Shown one piece after another: positions 44,014 through 53,182 of a stretch of DNA of 64,000 nt. This DNA is from Halalkalibacter alkaliphilus. Its GTDB lineage: Bacteria; Bacillota; Bacilli; Bacillales; Bacillaceae_D. Position 1 is the stretch's first letter. The number at the start of each line of letters is the position of its first letter. The position numbers were made by a program, and so were the translations under genes. The notes under the pieces were generated by a model that made no database searches, was not told the origin of the DNA, and worked only from the letters and a program-made list of their open reading frames with translations. The stretch lies in contig NZ_JAKRYL010000011.1 in assembly GCF_023555415.1 (NCBI RefSeq), forward strand, positions 62,001-126,000, read 5' to 3'.

Positions 44014-46167
44014 CTATTTTGTCTTATAATTCACACAAACTAAAGTTGATAGCGGAGAAACGTTTACGCAGTCCTCTCCTATTTTGCTTAATGGTATCAG
44101 AGAAGCGGCCTGATCGTCAACGACTACGTACCATTCGTTCTCTTTCGGGAGCAAAAGCCGTTTAGAATGAAGACTAGCGTTATGGATAACGATAATATCA
44201 TCCCAACGATCCAACTCACCAAGATTTCTTAAATGATAGGCAATGCAATCTGATTCAACTAGAAGCAAATGAAAATGTTCTTTAATTAACTTATAAGTTT
44301 CCATACGTAATGCCGGGTGAAAGCGTCTGATTTTAATAAGTCCACGAATATAATTGACCGTTTTTTCAAAATGTGCTCGTTGCCCCCAATCAAATTGATT
44401 TACCCAATCTGGTTGGTTGTAGCTGTTTTCGATACCATGTTTGGTACGAAACCACTCTTGTCCTGCATGTAAAAAAGGGATACCTTGAGAGAGCAATACG
44501 ATGGAAGTTGCTAGTCTGTGTCGTTTTTCTAGAAGAACTCCTTCTTCATACGGATGAATTCTTTTTAACTTATCCCAAAGAGTGTGATTATCATGAGCCT
44601 CCACATAATTAATTGCCTGCCTTGGATTTGTAAACAGTTCAATGCTTCCTCTCACACCGCTTAGTATTTCATCTATCGAAAAATCGTTGCCACTAATAAA
44701 TCCAGGCTGTATCGATTCAAATGTACTACCTTTAATCCCATCTCGAAACTTATCTTGAAAAAATCCGATTTCTTTTAATTCTCGTGCTTGATCTGTAACT
44801 GCGCGTATTTCAGTTGGATAGGCTGTCGGAAGATCCCAACCTTCACCAAGAACGAATATATCTTTGCTACTCTTAGTAGTTTCCTCTGTTACTTGCTTCA
44901 TTGTTTCGACATCCAAAATGCCCATCAGATCAAAGCGAAATCCATCAACCTTAAATTCTTTTAACCAATATGAGATGGAGTCTACGATCATTTTCCGAGC
45001 CATTTTCCGCTCTGATGCAAAGTCATTCCCTACTCCTGTTCCATTGCTCATTTCTTTCTCACCTGTATAACGAAAGAAATAGCCCGGTACAATATTCTCA
45101 AGTGGAGATTCTTCCCAAATATATACATGATTAAAAACGACATCCATAATTACTCGAAGCTGTTTCTCGTGCAAACTAGCTATGAGTGACTTCAGTTCCC
45201 TAATTCTTGAATAACCATTATACGGATCGCTTGCATAGCTCCCTTCTGGAACAAAGAAATGAGTTGTATCATAGCCCCAATTGTAATGAGTAGGATTTTG
45301 CCTGTTACTCTCATCAATACTTCCAAACTCTTGGACCGGCAGCAACTCTACATGAGTGATCCCTAATCTTTCTAAGTAGTCAATTCCAGTAACTAAGTTC
45401 TTTTCATCAAAAGTGTTCGTTTCGGTCATTCCCAAATACTGACCTTTTTTCGTAATCCCATTCAATCTTCCAATTGTAAAATCTCTTATATGTAACTCAT
45501 AGATGATGACATCATTTTTTGCTTGCATAGGCTCTAGCTTTGGCCAATTTAACGGATTCGTTTTAGTTAGATCCCCTATCATTGCTTTTTGACCATTCGC
45601 TGATAAAAATTTAGCATAAGGGTCAACAACCTTACGCCAAGATTGGTTCACACACACTTCAAGTAAATACCAAGCTCCATCCCTATCGCCTTCAAGATTC
45701 ACTCTCCATACACCTTTGTCATCACGATAACAGGCTTTCCTCTCTCCTTCTTCATCGTACCAATTTTCGAAAAGAACGAGATTCACTTTTGTGGCAATAG
45801 GAGCCCAAATGGCAATCTTTGTCCATTCTTTTGTATAGGTCATGCCAAGATCATCGCCGGCATAATAAAACAACTCGTCAAATGCTTCGGTCCTCACCAC
45901 ATCAGTAATTTGGACAAAGCTTCTTCCTTCACCAAATTCAACATAGTTATCTTCTTCAAAACAAAAAGGCTCAGTTAACTGAAGGTCTACCTCTTGGCCA
46001 TTTACTCCTTTTAACAAAAGAGGCCACTTCCCAGAATCATTACTAATAAACCAATTTTCTTCAATATGCTCAATGGAACTTTCCATGGTGACTAGGATGT
46101 TGTCAATGGTGACGAGCGTTGCAAATTTTATCGGATGATTGACAAATGACTCCTTCTTTTGCTTCAA
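44014..46167 (-). CDS. amyX: Type I pullulanase
   Basis: Hydrolyses alpha-1,6 branches in pullulan and glycogen-like glucans. 717 residues: N-terminal carbohydrate-binding and CBM48-like regions, the type I signature YNWGYDT near 275, then the GH13 barrel with DVVFNH, DGFRFDLMGI (nucleophile Asp), GEGWD (acid Glu) and YVEAHDNHTLWDKL. No signal peptide, so cytoplasmic. The start is probably TTG 46167, with AGGGGG nine bases upstream; no other in-frame start is well placed. Confidence 0.94.
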   Translation of the reverse strand: MKQKKESFVNHPIKFATLVTIDNILVTMESSIEHIEENWFISNDSGKWPLLLKGVNGQEVDLQLTEPFCFEEDNYVEFGEGRSFVQITDVVRTEAFDELFYYAGDDLGMTYTKEWTKIAIWAPIATKVNLVLFENWYDEEGERKACYRDDKGVWRVNLEGDRDGAWYLLEVCVNQSWRKVVDPYAKFLSANGQKAMIGDLTKTNPLNWPKLEPMQAKNDVIIYELHIRDFTIGRLNGITKKGQYLGMTETNTFDEKNLVTGIDYLERLGITHVELLPVQEFGSIDESNRQNPTHYNWGYDTTHFFVPEGSYASDPYNGYSRIRELKSLIASLHEKQLRVIMDVVFNHVYIWEESPLENIVPGYFFRYTGEKEMSNGTGVGNDFASERKMARKMIVDSISYWLKEFKVDGFRFDLMGILDVETMKQVTEETTKSSKDIFVLGEGWDLPTAYPTEIRAVTDQARELKEIGFFQDKFRDGIKGSTFESIQPGFISGNDFSIDEILSGVRGSIELFTNPRQAINYVEAHDNHTLWDKLKRIHPYEEGVLLEKRHRLATSIVLLSQGIPFLHAGQEWFRTKHGIENSYNQPDWVNQFDWGQRAHFEKTVNYIRGLIKIRRFHPALRMETYKLIKEHFHLLLVESDCIAYHLRNLGELDRWDDIIVIHNASLHSKRLLLPKENEWYVVVDDQAASLIPLSKIGEDCVNVSPLSTLVCVNYKTK

Positions 46168-46353
46168 TGATGAAAGCCCCCTTTTCTAAAGTCTAAAGAA
46201 TATCGTAAGACAGTATCGTACTGTTTCTTTTAATGTATTTGTAGTACTATTGTATAACATTATGAGGAATGAGCTAAAACGATTCATTTACTCTTACTAT
46301 TACTTTTTTCTTTTTAATTTTGAGAAGGCATTGATTGAATTTGGAGGATCGAA

Positions 46354-47223
46354 ATGAACTACAATACTAACAACACTAGTGTCCGATTATTAATTTCTTG
46401 TCATGACCAACCTGGAATTGTCTCTGCTGTTTCAACATTTTTACACCAATATAAAGCGAACATTGTTCAATCCGATCAATACTCCACAGATCCATCTGGT
46501 GGAATGTTTTTTATGCGTGTTGAATTTGAAATGTTAGACCCAGATTTTGATATTACTATGATTCGTACTGCTTTTACTGAGATTGGCCTCTCTTTTGAAA
46601 TGGATTGGCGTATGGAACTTGCATCTCGCAAGAAAAAAATGGCGATCTTTGTTTCAAAAGAAGACCATTGTCTCCTTGAATTATTATGGAGATGGAGAGC
46701 AGGAGAAATCGATGTTGACATCCCTCTTGTCATAAGTAATCATCCTGATTTAAAAGAACAAGTTGAATCTTACGGCATTCCTTTTTTCCATATTCCTGTT
46801 TCAAAAGCAACGAAGCAGCAAGCCGAGCAAGAAGCTATTCAAAAGCTTCATGAACATAACATTGATTTTATCGTTTTAGCTAGATATATGCAGATACTTT
46901 CATCTGACTTTGTCGGAACCTTCCCAAAACGAATCATCAATATTCATCATTCATTCTTGCCAGCTTTTATTGGTGCCAACCCTTATGCAAAAGCATTTGA
47001 AAGAGGGGTAAAATTAATCGGTGCCACGGCTCATTATGTTACTGATGATCTAGATGAGGGACCAATTATTGAGCAAGATGTTCTCCGTGTAAATCATCGT
47101 TATACGACAGAACAGCTACGTGTTGCAGGTCGTAACGTAGAACGGATTGCGCTTGCTAAAGCAGTAACTTGGCATATTAATGACCAAATTATTGTTCACG
47201 GAAACAAAACAGTCGTATTTTAA
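46354..47223 (+). CDS. purU: Formyltetrahydrofolate deformylase
   Basis: Hydrolyses 10-formyl-THF to formate and THF, balancing one-carbon pools. 289 residues: N-terminal ACT domain (about 10-85, LISCHDQPGIVSAVSTFL) and a formyltransferase-like domain with NIHHSFLPAF, GATAHYVTDDLDEGPII (catalytic Asp). GGAGG lies upstream of ATG 46354. It is an insertion relative to B. subtilis, where the homologue is elsewhere. Confidence 0.95.
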   Translation: MNYNTNNTSVRLLISCHDQPGIVSAVSTFLHQYKANIVQSDQYSTDPSGGMFFMRVEFEMLDPDFDITMIRTAFTEIGLSFEMDWRMELASRKKKMAIFVSKEDHCLLELLWRWRAGEIDVDIPLVISNHPDLKEQVESYGIPFFHIPVSKATKQQAEQEAIQKLHEHNIDFIVLARYMQILSSDFVGTFPKRIINIHHSFLPAFIGANPYAKAFERGVKLIGATAHYVTDDLDEGPIIEQDVLRVNHRYTTEQLRVAGRNVERIALAKAVTWHINDQIIVHGNKTVVF

Positions 47224-47224
47224 A

Positions 47225-47272
47225 AGAGGCTGTATCAAAAGGTCCGTTCTTTGACCTTTTGATACAGCCTCT
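47225..47272. terminator. Perfect 20-bp terminator hairpin after purU
   Basis: 47225-47244 pairs exactly with 47253-47272 (GGCTGTATCAAAAGGTC inside the arm, eight-base loop) between the convergent purU and hicB-like genes. It belongs to the AAAAGG/CCTTTT apex group. Confidence 0.85.
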
Positions 47273-47279
47273 AAGCTAA

Positions 47280-47600
47280 TTAACTTTTTAACGATAGTAG
47301 TTCATTGTTTATGTACTCAAATTCTTCTACTTCCATTGGTGGGTCTAGGAAGATCAGTTGCGCTTCGTTCCGAATATCAGGAAGTTGTTGCTCTCCATGC
47401 ATACGAATCCATAAATAAAGTGATTCTTGCAGTCCTTTTTTTGCCTCCTTTACCGTCTCACCAAAGCTAACACACCCATCAAGTTGATCTAATTCAATCA
47501 TCACTTCCATTCCACCTAGCCAATTGTAAACTTTCCTAACTCTCCAGTTGAAGTCTTCTGGTTTACATTCAAACCCATATGTTTTTTCTATCTCAATCAA
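47280..47600 (-). CDS. HicB-like antitoxin-family protein, orphan
   Basis: 106 residues. The segment LDGCVSFGETVKEAKKGLQESLYLWI follows the HicB/UPF0150 pattern (degenerate RNase H-like fold). No HicA toxin (about 60 residues with a conserved GSH-type His) lies on either side: the gap to the next gene upstream is 76 nt. It may be a solitary relic or a repurposed regulator. No C-terminal DNA-binding domain is apparent. Confidence 0.7.
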   Translation of the reverse strand: MIEIEKTYGFECKPEDFNWRVRKVYNWLGGMEVMIELDQLDGCVSFGETVKEAKKGLQESLYLWIRMHGEQQLPDIRNEAQLIFLDPPMEVEEFEYINNELLSLKS

Positions 47601-47676
47601 CCTACCTCTCCTTCCTACTTGTTCCCCCTATCTTTTTTAACCAAAACGCACTCGTAATTATACGCACTATTTAAAT

Positions 47677-48606
47677 CTAATTCAAATCACCATCGATATG
47701 CTCTTGATTTAATTCTCGTTTGTAAGCATTTGTATGACAATGTGATAGAAGTAAAGACGTAATTTTCATTTGCTGACTTTTAATCGGAGAAGGATGCTTC
47801 TTCAACTTTTCATGCCAAAGAGTGAATGTTCTTCGATCAACAAACTCAACTTTCGCTCCTTGCACCTTATTATCTATTATACTGTTTTTGCAAATCACAA
47901 TGTTTCTAATTGGAAAAGAATGCCCAGCCTCCTCAAGAATCGGCTTGATAACTCCTGTCATGCGAGATAGCGAAACAAGAGGACTTAACCTTTTCATACG
48001 AGTTTCATTCACATATTCAATCCAGAAACGATCAGAACTTCCTTCAAACACACTATGCTCTTCTCCTTCTAAGGTAGAGATGCAATAAATTTCCGTAGGA
48101 CTAATTAGTATAATTTCTAACTCTATCGGAGCTTGCTTGACAGAGAAAACAGGCCTATACATAAGAAAATAATTATCTGGCAGTTTCTGGGCAAAAAATT
48201 GCAACCAGTCATCTTTCTTATATTTTGGATGGAGCCTTGATTCTTCTAATAAAGATGAACTTGCCCAGCGCAATTGCGAAAGATACAAGTCATGTAAGAA
48301 CTCCTCTTTCAGTTGTTCAAACGTCACTTGGGTTAAATGGCTTACACTTTCATCTATATCTTCATATTGTTTTTTCTTTTTTGTGTATCTAGACCAGTTT
48401 TTCACTTTTTGTAGTATTCCAAAGAAACGCCCTTTCTCCTCCTCCAGAATTTCTTCTGCGGAAGTCGAATCATACTGTAGTTGTTCCCATTCTGATTTAA
48501 CATAAAACCAGCGTTCTTTTTTCATTCGAGTAAATTGACTCGAATATCGGTTCAAATCAAATTGGTAACGAGAGATATAATCTTCAAGTTTGACTAAATG
48601 GGCCAC
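47677..48606 (-). CDS. NERD-domain-like protein, probably non-catalytic
   Basis: 309 residues. A charged N-terminal helical region (about 1-125) is followed by a stretch resembling the NERD nuclease-related fold (PIELEIILISPTEIYCISTLEGEEHSVFEGSSDRFWIEY). The usual Asp and E-x-K catalytic positions read differently here (IS-T where E-V-K is expected), so nuclease activity is doubtful. Same strand as the hicB-like gene, 76 nt apart. Function unknown. Confidence 0.6.
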   Translation of the reverse strand: MAHLVKLEDYISRYQFDLNRYSSQFTRMKKERWFYVKSEWEQLQYDSTSAEEILEEEKGRFFGILQKVKNWSRYTKKKKQYEDIDESVSHLTQVTFEQLKEEFLHDLYLSQLRWASSSLLEESRLHPKYKKDDWLQFFAQKLPDNYFLMYRPVFSVKQAPIELEIILISPTEIYCISTLEGEEHSVFEGSSDRFWIEYVNETRMKRLSPLVSLSRMTGVIKPILEEAGHSFPIRNIVICKNSIIDNKVQGAKVEFVDRRTFTLWHEKLKKHPSPIKSQQMKITSLLLSHCHTNAYKRELNQEHIDGDLN

Positions 48607-48671
48607 GCTCGTACCTCCAGCTTTATCCTAATGTACTTCAAGTTTCGTCTCTTCAAATCCTATCATGTCCA

Positions 48672-49358
48672 TTAGTAAAAAAGAAAGACGATAAATGGAC
48701 CAATAAATGAAACAATGATTGCACTTAAGGTCATCGCAACCGAACTAGATGCCCCTTCCTTCTCACTATTCTCCAGCGCTTTAGCAGTTCCTATCGCATG
48801 AGCAGCACTTCCCGTACCAATTCCCTTGCCAATTTCATGCACAATCTTACACCATTTAAATAAATATGGAGCAGTAACTACTCCTCCAATTCCCGCAACC
48901 ATAACCAACACCGCCGAAAGAGGCGGAATCCCTCCAATTGTTGTAGCAATATCCATCGCTACTGGGGTCGTTACTGATTTAGGAACGAGTGAATAAATTA
49001 GTTCTTTTTCTAATCCCATCCATTTTGAAAGTAGAAGTCCACTTGCAATCCCAATGATCGCTCCAATACTCACACTAGTTATAATTGGAATAAAATTGTT
49101 TTTCAACATTGGCAATTGACGATATAAAGGGTAAGCTAGAGCAACAACCGCTGGACCTAGGAGCATTTCCAGCCATTTTCCACCAAGAGCATATGTCTCA
49201 TAAGGAATTTGAAAAACAAGTAGTATGATGATCATTGCAATCGTTGAAATGAGCAATGGTAGCATATACGGATAGGGATAACGTTTATAAAGCTTTTTAG
49301 AACCTACATAAACTCCAATCGTTAATAGTAAAAAAACGAGGTTCATCATGATTTTCAT
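48672..49358 (-). CDS. LrgB/CidB family membrane protein
   Basis: 228 residues with about seven transmembrane segments and the conserved SVTTPVAMDIATTIGGIPPLSAVLVMVAG block (here split for reading) and GTGSAAHAIGTAKAL. Members pair with LrgA/CidA and are linked to murein hydrolase control or pyruvate/acetate efflux. The start overlaps the stop of the LrgA-like gene by four bases. Confidence 0.92.
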   Translation of the reverse strand: MKIMMNLVFLLLTIGVYVGSKKLYKRYPYPYMLPLLISTIAMIIILLVFQIPYETYALGGKWLEMLLGPAVVALAYPLYRQLPMLKNNFIPIITSVSIGAIIGIASGLLLSKWMGLEKELIYSLVPKSVTTPVAMDIATTIGGIPPLSAVLVMVAGIGGVVTAPYLFKWCKIVHEIGKGIGTGSAAHAIGTAKALENSEKEGASSSVAMTLSAIIVSFIGPFIVFLFY

Positions 49359-49717
49359 CTTTTCATAATCTCCTTTTTCTTTACTAGATTCTGGCCAATT
49401 AAACCGGAAATAACCATTACCATCATCGTACTAATTAATGTAATTAAGATTAATAGAATTCCCCTTCCAGCAAAGACATCTAGAAACTGTAAAATACCAA
49501 CTGTTACTGGTAAAAATAAAAGTGGCATGTGACGTAAAATAAAAGTCGAACCTTCTTCGATATAACGTACAGGCAAGATTTTTGTAATAAGGACAAGAAA
49601 CAAAAGCAGCATGCCAATGATGCTGCCTGGAATCGACAATTCAAACTGTCGTTGTATACTTGCACCTATTAAATAAAAGCATGTTAAAATAGTTATATGA
49701 ACCATTATTCTAATCAT
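49355..49717 (-). CDS. LrgA/CidA family membrane protein
   Basis: 120 residues with four hydrophobic helices and the family block LSIPGSIIGMLLLFLVL, LFLPVTVGILQF. Holin-like partner of the following LrgB-type protein. It overlaps both neighbours by four bases, giving a tightly coupled unit thpR-lrgA-lrgB. The pair is not present at this site in B. subtilis. Confidence 0.92.
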   Translation of the reverse strand: MIRIMVHITILTCFYLIGASIQRQFELSIPGSIIGMLLLFLVLITKILPVRYIEEGSTFILRHMPLLFLPVTVGILQFLDVFAGRGILLILITLISTMMVMVISGLIGQNLVKKKEIMKR

Positions 49718-50271
49718 TGGGTATTATCCCCTCCACCAAACTGAAACCTGTGTACCGTTTTGTATTTAGGTGTTTCCGTTAGAACACTTTTATATAAAAT
49801 GAACTCCTCTACACGCCATTGAACACCCTGCATTTGATTTCCATCAACAGGTTCATAGTCATTATCTATCGCCCATTGCCTTGCTAAAGTGATATGAGGA
49901 GAGTATGACTTCTTATCAAGTTCAAAACCACTTTCTTCACAAAGCCTGGACACATCTCTTTGCAATTGATACAATTTTGCTTCTTCTTTCACACCAATCC
50001 AAAAAATTCTCGGCTTTTTCTTCGAGCCAAAAGTTCCATACGTGGAGAGTTCCAACGTAAAAGCTTCCCAATTGGTTACTAAGGATTGACATTTTTTCTG
50101 GATTTGTTGCAATTGTTCTTGTGTACATGAACCTAAAAAAACGAGAGTCAAATGAAGATCTTTTTCATGAACCCAGCGTTTAAAAGGGAAGTCTTCTCGA
50201 GAGATAGACTCTACAATTTTTCTCTTCAATGTTGACGGCAAAGGAACAGCTAAAAAATAATGGGTTTGCAT
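49714..50271 (-). CDS. thpR: RNA 2',3'-cyclic phosphodiesterase (2H family)
   Basis: 185 residues with the two 2H motifs: HLTLVFLG (H40, T42) and SYSPHITLAR (H126, T128), the catalytic tetrapeptides of the LigT-like family. Opens 2',3'-cyclic phosphates or 2'-5' bonds in RNA; the physiological substrate is unclear. Matches B. subtilis ytlP by position next to ytkP. First gene of the overlap-coupled unit with lrgA and lrgB. Confidence 0.92.
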   Translation of the reverse strand: MQTHYFLAVPLPSTLKRKIVESISREDFPFKRWVHEKDLHLTLVFLGSCTQEQLQQIQKKCQSLVTNWEAFTLELSTYGTFGSKKKPRIFWIGVKEEAKLYQLQRDVSRLCEESGFELDKKSYSPHITLARQWAIDNDYEPVDGNQMQGVQWRVEEFILYKSVLTETPKYKTVHRFQFGGGDNTQ

Positions 50272-50422
50272 ATGTAAATACTTCCTTTCACAAAAAACAT
50301 CTCGATTTAGGAAACTGCCATTTAAACCACTTTATACCATTTTACTCTTTCTTATAACAACTAGGAAATCACTTTTTTTCTATGCTAAAATAAATGTATT
50401 AACTATAAGAGGAAGTGTATTT

Positions 50423-51358
50423 ATGACTGTTGTAAATAATATTGCAGAATTAATTGGTAATACACCGCTTGTTCGCCTTAATCGTATTGCTGATCCTAAT
50501 GGTGCGACTGTCTATTTGAAAATGGAAATGCAAAATCCAAGTGGCAGCGTAAAAGACCGCGCAGCTTATAACATGATAGTCCAAGCAGAAAAGGATGGCC
50601 ACCTGAAACCAGGTTCAACAATTATTGAACCTACAAGTGGAAATACAGGAATCGGTATTGCTATGAACGCTGCAGCAAAAGGCTATCGAGCCATTTTGAC
50701 GATGCCAGATACGATGTCTGCGGAACGAATCAATATATTAAAAGCATATGGCGCAGAAGTTGTTCTTACACCTGGAGATAAAAAAATGCCCGGTGCGATT
50801 GAGAAGGCTCATGAGCTAGCTAAAGATATCCCTAATAGCTATATTCCGATGCAATTTGAAAATGCAGCGAATCCTGATGCCCATCGTCATACAACTGCTG
50901 TAGAAATCAAACAATCACTTGATTCAATTGGTAAATCTCTCTCTGCCTTTGTTGCTGCTTCTGGTACAGGCGGAACCATTACAGGGACGGGCGAAGAGTT
51001 GCAGAAATTTTACCCGGAAGCAACCATTCATGTTGTTGAACCTGCAGGATCACCAGTTTTATCAGGAGGACAACCAGGACCACATAAACTAGTTGGCACT
51101 AGCCCTGGATTTGTCCCTCCTATTTTAAATGAAAATGTCTACAATGAAATATTAAAAATTGAAGATGAAGATGCGTATCGAGTTACACGTGATTTAGCAC
51201 GAAAAGAAGCCATTCTCGTAGGCCCTTCTTCTGGAGCTGCTTGTTTTGCTGCAATGGAAGTTGCCAAACATCTAACCCCAGATGATGTTGTGGTTGCGAT
51301 TGCTTGTGATACAGGTGAACGCTATCTATCCACTGATTTGTTTCAGTTTGAGAAATAA
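50423..51358 (+). CDS. ytkP: Cysteine synthase-like PLP protein YtkP
   Basis: 311 residues of the O-acetylserine sulfhydrylase fold: IGNTPLVRLN at the start, PLP lysine K44 in NPSGSVKDRA, substrate loop EPTSGNTGIGIA, and the glycine-rich phosphate-binding loop GTGGTITGTG. The catalytic layout is that of CysK. B. subtilis YtkP is a CysK paralogue at the same locus, so a secondary cysteine synthase is likely. Divergent from thpR. Confidence 0.93.
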   Translation: MTVVNNIAELIGNTPLVRLNRIADPNGATVYLKMEMQNPSGSVKDRAAYNMIVQAEKDGHLKPGSTIIEPTSGNTGIGIAMNAAAKGYRAILTMPDTMSAERINILKAYGAEVVLTPGDKKMPGAIEKAHELAKDIPNSYIPMQFENAANPDAHRHTTAVEIKQSLDSIGKSLSAFVAASGTGGTITGTGEELQKFYPEATIHVVEPAGSPVLSGGQPGPHKLVGTSPGFVPPILNENVYNEILKIEDEDAYRVTRDLARKEAILVGPSSGAACFAAMEVAKHLTPDDVVVAIACDTGERYLSTDLFQFEK

Positions 51359-51368
51359 CTAATCCGTA

Positions 51369-51453
51369 GCAATGAGCGTGTCGCTACTTCGTTTGAAAGC
51401 CTTGGGAGGAGTCGATTTCCCCTCTCAAGGGGAGTAGCGAAAGAAGTCATTGC
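51369..51453 (+). repeat. Structured repeat element, single copy (locus E)
   Basis: P1 GCAATGA/TCATTGC (51369-51375 with 51447-51453), P2 TCGCTAC/GTAGCGA (51381-51387 with 51434-51440), P3 CCTTGGGAGG/CCTCTCAAGG (51400-51409 with 51421-51430, one mismatch). P3 differs completely in sequence from loci A, C and D yet still pairs. Lies between the convergent ytkP and pepV, so it may serve as their terminator region. Confidence 0.8.
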
Positions 51454-51485
51454 CACCTCTGTTGCTGGCTTTCGATACCCCTTTT

Positions 51486-52909
51486 TTAACTTTCCGTTTT
51501 TGCAAGCTCATAAATAGCTTCAGCATAAATTGCTGTCATTCTTAACAGATCATCGATTTCGATATACTCATCTTTCTTATGAGCCACATCTTCTCTTCCA
51601 GGAAACATCGGTCCAAACGCAACCCCTGTTTTCAGAGATCTCGCATAAGTCCCTCCTCCAATAGCTAATAGCTTAGGAGCCTCTCCTGTTTGACGCTCAT
51701 AAACTCGTTGTAATGTTTCAATAAGTGGATGATCTTCTTCAACATAATTAGGACCCATATGGTCATGTATCGTCAATGTTGCATTTTCACTCTTAGCCAC
51801 TTCTTTTAGTTTATTTAAACACTTTTCACCTGAAGCTGTAACCGGATAGCGGATATTCAATCCAACTTTGCTTTCACCATTTGCTTCGAATCGAAACAAT
51901 CCAGCATTCATCGTTAATGGGCCCGATACCTCATCACTCACTGCTATTTGTAATCCCCCCCATCAAAGTCACAATGCTTAACAATAAACTGAAGATAGTC
52001 ATTGGCTGCTTGTTGAAAGTTATCTTTCGCTAAAAAATGAGCAAGGTATGTTCCGGCATTCAAGCCATTTTCAGGTGTTGATCCATGAGCTGATACACCA
52101 TCATAACTCAAATGTAATTCACCACCACTCATCTCGGTCTTGCCAGTATGTCCAAGATCTAGCAAATGCTTTTGAAAGTTCTTTTCAAGCTCCTTCAGAA
52201 GACTGCTCTCTCCTTTAATTGTCGCACGTGCTAGCTCAGGCACCATATTAAATCTTTCTCCTGCTTCAAACGCAGAGAGAAAAAGCATTCCCACCTCATC
52301 ATCCTTCTTAACTCCCCACAGAAAACTCACATCGGTAATTCCTTTTTCAGCATGAATGATTGGAAAATCAGCATCTGGCGCAAACCCTATTGTCGGCATT
52401 TCTTCATGTTTAAAATAATGATCTACACATCGCCAATTGCTTTCTTCATCTGTACCTAAAATCATCCGCACTCGTTTATGTAGTTCAAGGTTTAATTCTT
52501 TGACTATTGAGAGAGCAAAGAACGCTGCCATTGTTGGCCCTTTATTATCAATTGCCCCGCGTGCGTAAATCCGCCCGTCGCGAATGTCAGCTGCAAAAGG
52601 TGGAGATGTCCATCCTTCTCCCGCTGGTACGACATCAAGATGGCACAAGATCCCTACACTTTCATTGCCTTTCCCATATTCGATAATTCCCGCAAAACCA
52701 TCGACATTCTTTACAAGAAAATCATTTTGTTCACCTTTTTGTAACAAATATGTTAAAGCTCGTGCAATTCCTTCTCCAAATGGCGCATCCTCCGTTGATG
52801 TCGATTCGTCTAAAACACTTGAAATACGTAGGAAATCTTGAGTTTCTTTAATGATTTTTTCTTTTCTTTTTCCCACTTCAAATAGCCAATTTATTTCCAC
52901 TATTTCCAT
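51486..52909 (-). pseudogene. pepV: Dipeptidase PepV/YtjP, interrupted by a frameshift
   Basis: Two frames together give a full M20-family dipeptidase. 52909-51944 encodes the N-terminal catalytic part with LCHLDVVPAGEGW, YARGAIDNKGP, GTDEESNWRC and FAPDADFP; 51941-51486 (another frame) gives the C-terminal third (EVSGPLTMNAG ... AIGGGTYARSL, FGPMFPG). The frames meet at a run of seven Gs (C7 at 51955-51961 on the plus strand); one more G, or two fewer, would join them. Either a real mutation, a slippery-run variant or a sequence error. GGAGGG precedes the ATG closely; a GTG four codons later is also possible. Confidence 0.85.
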
Positions 52910-53092
52910 CACCCTCCATTAAGTACGGAACATTTTCGTACACTGGTTTTGCATAGTTGTTAGAATTATTGTAAAATGTAGACAAACGGAATGAACCATG
53001 CTTCATCTGAACCACTTACAACATTACCTTTCTTATAATGCAAATGCAACTGAGAGAGGAGAACGGTCATCCCTGTAAAATGTTAAAGACAT

Positions 53093-53134
53093 TTGACAGC
53101 TGTAATAACATGCATGATATACCATGTTATTACA
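53093..53134 (+). promoter_or_regulatory. Promoter with inverted-repeat operator upstream of ytzE
   Basis: TTGACA (53093-53098) is a consensus -35. A perfect 12-bp inverted repeat TGTAATAACATG/CATGTTATTACA (53101-53112 with 53123-53134, spacer 10) overlaps the spacer and the likely -10 (GATATA, 53116-53121). The arms are one helical turn apart on one face of the DNA, as expected for a dimeric repressor. YtzE itself is the obvious candidate. Confidence 0.6.
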
Positions 53135-53182
53135 TAGACTCTACCTAAGAACAAGTCATGATTATGAATAAGGAGTGGTTTT

